Positions 16,850-24,900 of a DNA stretch of 64,000 nt are shown one piece after another; the first letter of the stretch is position 1, and each line of letters opens with the position of its first letter. Origin of the DNA: an uncultured Winogradskyella sp. (lineage in GTDB: Bacteria > Bacteroidota > Bacteroidia > Flavobacteriales > Flavobacteriaceae); contig NZ_CANMJY010000001.1 of assembly GCF_947498345.1 (NCBI RefSeq), positions 248,001 to 312,000 on the forward strand, read 5' to 3'. Under the pieces are notes generated by a model. That model was not told where the DNA came from. It made no database searches and was given only the letters and a program-made list of their open reading frames with translations. Both the position numbers and the translations under genes were made by a program.

Positions 16850-18019
16850 TTAGTTTTTCTTTAGCTTTTCAAAAAGTGAAGACAGCTCTATTATAACACT
16901 ATTCTTTTCACTGTAAGTTAGTTCATAGATGTCAATAGTATCTAACCAATCTAAAAACTGTTTTGCATGCAAGGGGTTAGGTGATAACCAAGAATCTGGT
17001 ATAAATGTTTCTAAAAGTGTTTTTATTGATATATGCTCTAATCTTAATTTAGCATTATGATCATAATTTACCATAACTATGGCTCTACACGGATAGCTAT
17101 CTTTCTTTGTATTTGGGAAAGGAACATATTTTAAAGCTCCTTTGTTTTTATTAAAAATAGTTATTGGTAATTTGTCAAAATTATCTACCTCAGATTTTAA
17201 TGTGTCAAATGCACCTTTTTTTATAGATATAGCTGAAGGGTTATGGTAGATATGACAATCTTTGGAAAGCATAGGTGAGACATCATCTGCTAATAACTCG
17301 TAACCATTTGCTGCCAGTATAGCGCATAGTGTGCTTTTTCCTTTTCCAGATTGGCCTACAAATAAAATTGAATTATGACCATCAGTTATCGTAGATCCAT
17401 GAAATGTTCCTAGCCATTCAGATTCTTGTTTATCATGTATTACAGAAAGTAACTGCATAATAAACTTACCTTGTAATAGATGGTAATCGCGTTTAGGTAC
17501 TGTTCTAACTAATTGTTTATCTCTAAATAAGCATAATTGATCATTATCTAAGTAAATATCAAAAACAATTTGCGTTTCTCCTTTTTGTTTTACTTCAAGA
17601 TGTGCTATTGATGGGTGTACGGTTTTTTTTACTAATTCAGAATCATAGTTAATCTGAATCATTTTGCCTTTTACCTTATATTGTTTAGATATTTTACTTC
17701 GTGAAGTTTTAAACTCAAGATTTGCCTTTTCAATAAACGGCTTAGTAGTATTACAATCCTTTAAATATGATTGAAGTTGTTTTGCAATTATAATTGGGTC
17801 TGATACATCATTATTCAATGCAATATTATGAGCAAATTCATTTATAGAGTTTGATTGAAAATAGTAATCTAGTAATATTTTAAACTCTAATTCTACAATA
17901 CTATAGCTATTAGATTTAGAATACCACAATACCCAATGATGACCAAACAACCTTTGATATGTTGGTGCTAAGTCGTTATTCAAAATATGATACGGAAAAT
18001 TAATCGAAAGGATTTCCAC
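16850..18019 (-). CDS. PqqD-like / HPr-kinase-like fusion protein
   Basis: Protein of 389 residues with two parts. Residues about 25-90 (SYSIVELEFKILLDYYFQSNSINEFAHNI split by short loops) resemble the winged-helix PqqD/RiPP recognition element that binds leader peptides. Residues about 200-389 look like the HPr kinase/phosphorylase catalytic domain: a conserved HG at 208-209, Walker A GQSGKGKST at 222-230, and LLADDVSP at 242-249. The start is GTG at 18017-18019; no ATG lies nearby in frame. This start is inside the 53-residue peptide gene (18000-18161), giving a 20-bp overlap and probable translational coupling. By analogy with paeninodin-type kinases it may phosphorylate the peptide. The HPr-kinase-like fold is fairly clear; the PqqD-like part is a weaker reading. 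Confidence 0.75.
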   Translation of the reverse strand: MEILSINFPYHILNNDLAPTYQRLFGHHWVLWYSKSNSYSIVELEFKILLDYYFQSNSINEFAHNIALNNDVSDPIIIAKQLQSYLKDCNTTKPFIEKANLEFKTSRSKISKQYKVKGKMIQINYDSELVKKTVHPSIAHLEVKQKGETQIVFDIYLDNDQLCLFRDKQLVRTVPKRDYHLLQGKFIMQLLSVIHDKQESEWLGTFHGSTITDGHNSILFVGQSGKGKSTLCAILAANGYELLADDVSPMLSKDCHIYHNPSAISIKKGAFDTLKSEVDNFDKLPITIFNKNKGALKYVPFPNTKKDSYPCRAIVMVNYDHNAKLRLEHISIKTLLETFIPDSWLSPNPLHAKQFLDWLDTIDIYELTYSEKNSVIIELSSLFEKLKKN

Positions 18020-18161
18020 CCGGATCTGGTGGAGAAGACGATTGCGCTTTAAGTGGGTTTAAAATCACGAAAGTTCCAACAGCTGTTAATGCAGCATATT
18101 TGCCCATTTTTTTAATGGCATCTTTACGTGTGATTTTATCTGTATGGTTGTCTTTCTTCAT
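18000..18161 (-). CDS. Small peptide, candidate RiPP precursor or exported peptide
   Basis: Short reading frame of 53 codons with an ATG start at 18159-18161 and a TAA stop at 18000-18002. The N-terminal half is basic and charged (MKKDNHTDKITRKDAIKKMG). A hydrophobic stretch follows (KYAALTAVGTFVILNPLKAQ), then a short Ser/Pro/Gly/Asp tail, SSSPPDPGGNPFD. TRKDAIK resembles a Tat-like signal motif and LKAQ could be a cleavage site, so the 13-residue tail may be released. The kinase-like gene starts inside its 3' end. Unlike lasso precursors, the tail does not begin with Gly and has no Thr at -2. It has no Cys, so it is not a lanthipeptide or sactipeptide. Coding status rests on the overlap, the composition and a promoter-like sequence upstream. 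Confidence 0.6.
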   Translation of the reverse strand: MKKDNHTDKITRKDAIKKMGKYAALTAVGTFVILNPLKAQSSSPPDPGGNPFD

Positions 18162-18182
18162 GGCACTTGCCTAAATTTGATT

Positions 18183-18211
18183 CAAAAATAATAAAATAAT
18201 TTATTTAACAA
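18183..18211 (-). promoter_or_regulatory. Candidate promoter of the peptide-kinase-nucleotidyltransferase unit
   Basis: On the minus strand, TTG (complement of 18209-18211) is followed after 18 bp by TATTTTTG (complement of 18183-18190), matching TAnnTTTG. The ATG of the small peptide follows after 21 bases. The region is very AT-rich, so chance matches are possible. Confidence 0.4.
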
Positions 18212-18260
18212 TGAAAAATGTTAAAAGGTTTACTTTAAAAATAAACTCTATATCTATTTT

Positions 18261-18314
18261 AAAGAGAGATTTTTTATAAACATGTGTGTAATATAATTAA
18301 AAAAATCTCTCTTT
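18261..18314. terminator. Inverted repeat, possible terminator
   Basis: Perfect 15-bp arms (AAAGAGAGATTTTTT at 18261-18275, complement at 18300-18314) with a 24-nt loop, 35 bp past the stop of the minus-strand T9SS gene. It lacks a strong T-run on either side, so termination is likely but not certain. Confidence 0.5.
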
Positions 18315-18348
18315 TCATAATACTTACGTAAGTATTTAATAGATGATT

Positions 18349-21300
18349 TTATTTTAAAATAATTTTTTCTGCTCTAACTTGGTTTTTACTAGACAGTTTT
18401 ATAACATAAATACCAGTACCTAAAGAACTTGCATTAATAGTTTGTAATGTAGTGTCTGAAGCTAAAGTTTTAGAGGTAACTAGTCGTCCCTGAATGTCAT
18501 AAACGTTGGCTACAGTGTCTTCTAATAACTGTCCTGCTATATGAATTGTACGATTAACATGATTTGTATATATGTTTATATCTTCAAAATTGTTTTCTGA
18601 TGTAGATAATGCACTATCTGCAAATCTTAGGTAGAAACGCCCTGTATTACTCAAGTTTGTGGTTGGAGTTAAAACATAATCACTAGAATTCAATAGAGTG
18701 GTAGTGTTAGCCACGTTATCATCTAAATATACGTTTACAGTACTTGGTAATGTGTTTTCTGTGATGCTAAATGTTAGTTGCTCACCTTGATTAGCATTAA
18801 CTCCTAATGGGATTGTAATACTTCCATAGTCTACTTTTCCAAGGGCCTGAATTGCAAATGGTAGCCCCATATTTTCTTGTACTAAATGCGTGTATAGTGC
18901 AAATGCTGGTGCAGTACCACCTAGTAAACTTGCATCATATCCAGGATCTAAACCTAAACCAGAAAATTCGGTAAAGAAAATATCAGTAAGAAAATTATCC
19001 GAAGTATTGCTAAGATCTAATTTTATGTTAGTAATAGCTGTAGCGGCATCCCTTCCAGCAATAAAGTCGTCATCAGTAGACGTTATACGCATATCTGGAG
19101 TACTTGTTGTAAATTGAATGTTACCACCAGTAGAATTAGATGCAACGAAAAAGCCTTGCCCAGGTGCAATGTCTAAATCTGTATTCACTAAACTACTTAT
19201 AATAGTATAATCACCAGCAGAAGTTCCATCTGTACTATCATTATAACCATAGATTACTTGAGCGCTTGGGTCTAATAAAATTGCATTTTCTGATAAAAAT
19301 GCTTGTGCATCCAAATAAGAAGGGAATGGGTTGCCGATTAAATTTAAAATACTAGCCGTTCCTTGGTCTATAGCTACTTCTACTAAGCTTGTATTAACAG
19401 TACCTTCAAAAGTAACCAGATTAGAGCTTGCAGCTTCGTCTATACCAGAACGATAACCGACACCAGCAGTTAATGGTGTAGTGTCAGTGTCATTCCATAA
19501 CTCGTAAGGATCTGTACTACTATCATTGTCAAAACCACCAAATAAAACTTCTGGTCCACCAGAATTGGCTAAAATATTAGTGTTATTTCCAATAAATATA
19601 TCAAAAGCCTGACCAGAAACAGGTGCACTAATTAAGTCATTACCATTTACAGCGTCATTACTGTTTACATATCTTTCGTAACTTACGGATCCAGAAACCG
19701 TACCATCTACAATTAGGCTAGAATATTCATTCGAATCTGATTCTAAAGTTAAATCTTCATTATTATTAAGATTTCCAGAAGCTTCAAGATTACCTGTTTT
19801 TTCAACAGTTAGATTGCCGTTAGTTTCAATCGTTAAGTTAGAAATAGCAATACTTGTAGAAATTGAAGGTGTATTTGTTTGATTGGTAATTATAACATCT
19901 GTTGTATTTGATGGTGCTGAACCCTCATCCCAGTTTCCAGTATTAGTCCATGAACTATCACTATCTCCTGTCCAAAAATATAAATTGGGTTTTGTTCTTG
20001 GGTTATTATTTGTTCCATCTGCTGTCCAATTATCTTGAATTGCTCCACTATCAGAAGAATTTCTTTTATAAGAAAAATTGTCGTTCCAGTTCCACGGGCT
20101 TTGACCACTTCCATTATCATTAAATTGATCTATAACTCCATTGGTAGTATGGAACACATCACAACCGTCATCACCTCCATTAAAAAAGAAACTACTGCCA
20201 GTAGCATCAGCAGTATCAGTATATTCAGTAGTATAATTTCCAGAATTTTGAGTAACAATAATAAAACCTCCAGGAGCCAATGTTCCACTTAGGGTAACTT
20301 GCTGAGTAGAATTACCAGGATTCGAATTGAAATATCTAGCTTCAATATTATCTAGGTTTATAATTTTATTACTTCGATTGTATATCTCCATATAACCATT
20401 GTCATTTCCAGAGGCTGAATCATCACCAGAAACTTCGGTAATAATTAAATCACCTGCAACAGCTTCCTCAACTAAATTAGGTGTAGCAGAATTTGACATA
20501 CCAGCACTCCAAGTAGTCACTTTACGTGCAAAAGCTGTGAAATGATATGTTGTACCATTTGTTAATCCAGTAACCATAACTGATGTGCCAGTTCCTTTAT
20601 ATACGGCATATTCACCAGTTCCTAAATCTGTACCAGAAGCAAAAGCAGCATCAGCGGTATAAGCTGTTCCATCACCAGTAGGTGTTACTGTTACTGCAGA
20701 ACCAGCTTTAGCGATAACTAAAATTTCATCAAAACAACTACCATTAGCCCAACTTAAATCAACTGTAGCATTATCTGCAACAGCAGTAAATGTAGAAACA
20801 TCTGTTGGCGTTGAGCAATCAGTTGTGAAATTTCCAGTTAATTCAGTTAGATTGTAACATGTATCTATAGTATTATATTCGTATATGGCGACATGATATG
20901 TCGTTGATTCAGTTAAACCAGTTATACTAACAGAACTCGTTGCAGAACCAGATTGTACAACATAATTTCCAGTACCTATTTCATCTCCTGAAGTAAAAAC
21001 AGTATTTCCAGTATACGATGTCCCATTAGTTGGGTTAGTATCTACAGCAGACCCTTCTTTTACCACTACCAAAACCTCGTCACCATCACCTGATGTCCAG
21101 TTTAATGTTGCAGATGTCGTACCAATAGATGTTGTATTATAAGCTGAGGCTTGAGTTGATGGCGCTGTACAAGAGGATGCGGCATCAACAGTACCACTAA
21201 GAATTACACCTACTTGTGATTGCCCTAAAACGGTGCCTAAATCATCCTCAATATCAAAAGTTCCACCAGCAGTAGCAGCATCATAACCATATAATCTAAA

Positions 21301-21741
21301 TGTAATTGTACCTCCATCGGTTGAAGTCAAACTTGTACTGAAATTAACAATTTCACCACTCGCATTAACACTTGTGTCAGTAAAGATATCAGAGGTAAAG
21401 CTATCTAAACTTGTACGTATAGACACATTGGTAGGACCATTACTACTTCTATCATAATCAATTTCAACATTATTTACTGTAACTGTAAAACCTACATCTG
21501 CAGTTACGCTCCATTCAATATAATCGTTGGTGTCTAACGATGTAGAAGTCGTCCATCCAGTACTATTAAACGTAGAAGTGCCAGTAGAGTTAATTCCCGA
21601 ACCTCTAGAGAGCGCATTAGCTGAAATATTAGAAACTGTTGCAGCTTGCGAAGATTGCCTCCCGGATATAGCAACTATTTCTTGCCCAAACCCGTAGCTG
21701 GTAATTAAAAGTGTAATTAAAAGTGTGTAAAAATTCTTCAT
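18349..21741 (-). CDS. T9SS surface protein with FnIII and lamin-tail domains
   Basis: Secreted protein of 1130 residues with a signal peptide (MKNFYTLLITLLITSYGFG, then Q). A jelly-roll-like N-terminal module (about 20-185) is followed by two fibronectin III-like repeats (about 195-420, each with a VTGLTxGTTYHFTAF-type strand). A lamin-tail (LTD) domain spans about 425-560 (GDLIITEVSGDD ... YMEIYNRSN). A linker near 588 reads YFWTGDSDSSWTNTGNW. A module of about 400 residues shared with the next two T9SS proteins precedes the C-terminal sorting domain (about 1050-1130, ending KIILK). No catalytic site is seen; a structural or adhesive surface role is likely. Confidence 0.82.
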   Translation of the reverse strand: MKNFYTLLITLLITSYGFGQEIVAISGRQSSQAATVSNISANALSRGSGINSTGTSTFNSTGWTTSTSLDTNDYIEWSVTADVGFTVTVNNVEIDYDRSSNGPTNVSIRTSLDSFTSDIFTDTSVNASGEIVNFSTSLTSTDGGTITFRLYGYDAATAGGTFDIEDDLGTVLGQSQVGVILSGTVDAASSCTAPSTQASAYNTTSIGTTSATLNWTSGDGDEVLVVVKEGSAVDTNPTNGTSYTGNTVFTSGDEIGTGNYVVQSGSATSSVSITGLTESTTYHVAIYEYNTIDTCYNLTELTGNFTTDCSTPTDVSTFTAVADNATVDLSWANGSCFDEILVIAKAGSAVTVTPTGDGTAYTADAAFASGTDLGTGEYAVYKGTGTSVMVTGLTNGTTYHFTAFARKVTTWSAGMSNSATPNLVEEAVAGDLIITEVSGDDSASGNDNGYMEIYNRSNKIINLDNIEARYFNSNPGNSTQQVTLSGTLAPGGFIIVTQNSGNYTTEYTDTADATGSSFFFNGGDDGCDVFHTTNGVIDQFNDNGSGQSPWNWNDNFSYKRNSSDSGAIQDNWTADGTNNNPRTKPNLYFWTGDSDSSWTNTGNWDEGSAPSNTTDVIITNQTNTPSISTSIAISNLTIETNGNLTVEKTGNLEASGNLNNNEDLTLESDSNEYSSLIVDGTVSGSVSYERYVNSNDAVNGNDLISAPVSGQAFDIFIGNNTNILANSGGPEVLFGGFDNDSSTDPYELWNDTDTTPLTAGVGYRSGIDEAASSNLVTFEGTVNTSLVEVAIDQGTASILNLIGNPFPSYLDAQAFLSENAILLDPSAQVIYGYNDSTDGTSAGDYTIISSLVNTDLDIAPGQGFFVASNSTGGNIQFTTSTPDMRITSTDDDFIAGRDAATAITNIKLDLSNTSDNFLTDIFFTEFSGLGLDPGYDASLLGGTAPAFALYTHLVQENMGLPFAIQALGKVDYGSITIPLGVNANQGEQLTFSITENTLPSTVNVYLDDNVANTTTLLNSSDYVLTPTTNLSNTGRFYLRFADSALSTSENNFEDINIYTNHVNRTIHIAGQLLEDTVANVYDIQGRLVTSKTLASDTTLQTINASSLGTGIYVIKLSSKNQVRAEKIILK

Positions 21742-21915
21742 ATCAAAGCATGTTTTTTTTATTATTTATAATAAATCTGGACGGTAAAGGTACAAAAACT
21801 TGTTTCCTAAACCCTAAAATAATATTAACAAACGGTTAATCCTTAAGCTTATGACACTAAATTCACTAATACGTCACTATATCTAAATAGGCTATTTTAA
21901 AGGGGCCAAAAAGAA

Positions 21916-21941
21916 AAGCGCATCCATATTTGGATGCGCTT
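21916..21941 (-). terminator. Intrinsic terminator of the 1892-aa T9SS gene
   Basis: Perfect 11-bp stem (21916-21926 / 21931-21941) with a 4-nt loop. On the minus strand it is followed by TTTTCTTTTT. Confidence 0.85.
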
Positions 21942-21965
21942 AAAATTTAAATATATTTTAAAGTA

Positions 21966-24900
21966 TTATCTAATAATCACTTTTTGTGATTTTTCTTGTG
22001 TACCGTTACTTAACGTCACCACATAAACTCCATCGGAGAAATCTGTAGCATCAATTTCATTAACCAAACGGTTGCTGTTTAATACTGAACGATGTACTAG
22101 ACGTCCTTGTAAGTCAAAGATTTTTGCAGTGGTCTCTCCGTTAAGAACACCTTGTATAAATAGTGCTCTAGGAGTTGGCTTTGTATAAATCTTAATAGCG
22201 TCAAAATCAAAGTCATTATTAGACAGTGCCTGCTCTGCAAACCTTAGGTAAAAACGTCCTGTACCAGATATATCTGAAACTGGAGTAGTGACATAATCAG
22301 CTGCATTTAGTAATGTTGATGTATTGTTTAAAGTGTCATCTAAATATACATCTATTGTAGCAGGCAATGTAGTTTCTGAAATCGTAAATGTCAATTGCTC
22401 TCCAGAATTAGCGCTAACTCCTAACGGAATTGTAACATCAACTAAATCTGAAGGCTTTAATGCTTGTAATGCTATTGGTAAACCAGTATTATCTTGTACT
22501 AAGTTTGAGTACAGTGCAAAACTCGGTATTACTCCACCCCAAAGCTTAGCGTCATAACCATGATCTAGACCTTGTGTAGCATTATCATTAAAATAGAATT
22601 GCGTCGTATAGTCTTTTGTTGACGTGCTCGCATTTAATTTAAAGAACATTAATTCACTTGTACCTCGACCAGCAATAAAGTCATCACCAGAACTTACTAC
22701 TCGCATAGAAGGGTCGAAGGTAATATCATGACTTGCAACAAATGCGTCGTTAGCTGCTACAAAGAAACCTTGTCCAGGTGCCATGTCTTTAGAGGCTGCA
22801 TTTGCAAGCGTAATAACATCCCATCCGTCTGATGCACTACCATCATAACCATAGATACCTGAGACATCCTCTAAGATATCAATATTAGTTTCTGTATTAG
22901 GACCAGCACCATCAATATCAAAACTAAGGAAAGTACTCATATCTAAGTAAGTAGTGTATGGATTACCAATTAAATTCCAATCTGGGAAATTAGCACCAGT
23001 ATCTAGAATATTAATAGCAACTTGCGAAGTGACTACCGTACCCGTAAAACTTAAGGTAGTTCCACTATCTGTACCAGCTCTATAGCCTGTTCCGCTATCT
23101 AATGTTGCTACGGTAGCATCTGTATAATTAACCCAATCATCTGTGGTTTTATCAAACGGACCAAAAGCATATGTGGTTGGGCTCGTATTACCATCATCTA
23201 ATAAATCAGCAGCATTTGTACCAGAAGTACGGAAGTCTGCCCATGTTTGCCCAGCAAGTGGAGGTGTAATGAGGTCATTTCCTCCAGCATTGGCATTAAC
23301 ATAGCGCTCGTAAATTACCGTACCAGAAATAGAACCTTCTAACATTAAATTAGAGTAATTGTTAGAAATAGATTCTAAAGTAGCATTATTATTAACAGTT
23401 AATGTAATACCTGTATTAACTGTTAAAGCCGCTCCAGGATTTACAGTCACATCATTACAATCTGTGTTAGACGATATGATTGCATTACCAGAAGTAACAA
23501 CAATATCATCAATAGCTGTTGCTGCTCCATTAGGATCACTTGGCGACCAAGCTCCATTAAATGTATAAGTCACAGGAGTTGGAATAGCTTCAACTACAAA
23601 GTCATCAATTCCTAAATCATAAGAAGAGAAACCTGCTGAAGTTGTACCTTGGAAAATAATATATACAGAATTACTTGTATTAAAACTACTCGGTATATCA
23701 ATAGTATATTCATACCAACCTTGAGAAGGTACTGTTGGTGCAGTAGTTGTTAATGAAAATAATTCAAAAATCTGAGTTGCGCCAGCTAAAGAGTTAGTTG
23801 TATTTGCAAACACTCTATATCTGTCATCAGCATCAGCATCAGGGTCTCTATGTAAAAATACTCTTATTCTACCATCTGTACCCAAAGCTGTAAAGTCAAA
23901 TACAGGAGATATTAATAATGCATCTGAACTCGAAAAACTTTTCTCCATAAATCCTGGTGCACTATTAGGCGCCAATATATCGCCTGAACCACCAGCTGGA
24001 TCTCTAACCCAATTCGTGGAACCGGAAATTATATCAAAAGAATAACAAGGGTTATCTGCCGAGAAATCATCAGTAAATGGATAAGTAGTTATCGCAATTG
24101 AGCATGGATCAACATCAGTAGTAGCACTAGCGCTAGGTACCGTAGCATCCGTTTTATAATCAATAGTGCCTCCACTGTTAGTATAAGGATAAATTTCAAA
24201 TTCATATAAGGTACTTGCATTTAAGCCCGTAAATGTATAGGTCTGCACACCAGATGCTACTTTGACTTCAGCTTCGTCATCGGACCAGTCTGTGTCATCA
24301 GAATCATCAGTGCCATCTACAGGAACATAGAATGAAGCTGCGCCTGTTTTACCAACGATTAAGAAGCCATCTGCAGGTTGTGCACCATCATTATCGCTCC
24401 AGGTCAATGTAATTTCAGTATCAGAATCTGCAACTGCTGCAAACGTAAGTACATGGTTTGTAGGTTCTGGTTTTGCATTTACGGTTAAAACACCAGATAC
24501 AAAACTCACTCCATCCCAAGCATCACCTCCGTCACCGTCAGAAATATCATTACCACCATAAGCAAAAGGACCTCCGTCGACACTAAATCGACTCACATAA
24601 TAGTATGTGCCGGGAGCTAGTGACGCTCCAATAGCTAAAGAGTACTCATCATTATTACCTACCTCACCAAAATAAGGTGCAGCAGTCCATGTCCAGTTTA
24701 CAGTTTCAAAATCAGCAACTGTGGTTGCGTCAACTGAACTAATGCCAATTTCGGCAGTAATGTTTGTTCCGGCACCTGCACCTGGAGTATTTCCTGCTTC
24801 AAAAATTTGAGCAAAAACATTAGCAGTACCTCCAGCTGTTATTGTAGCCGTACCTGGAAATTGTAAGTTTACATAATCAGGTGTGTTTGGTGTACTTGCA

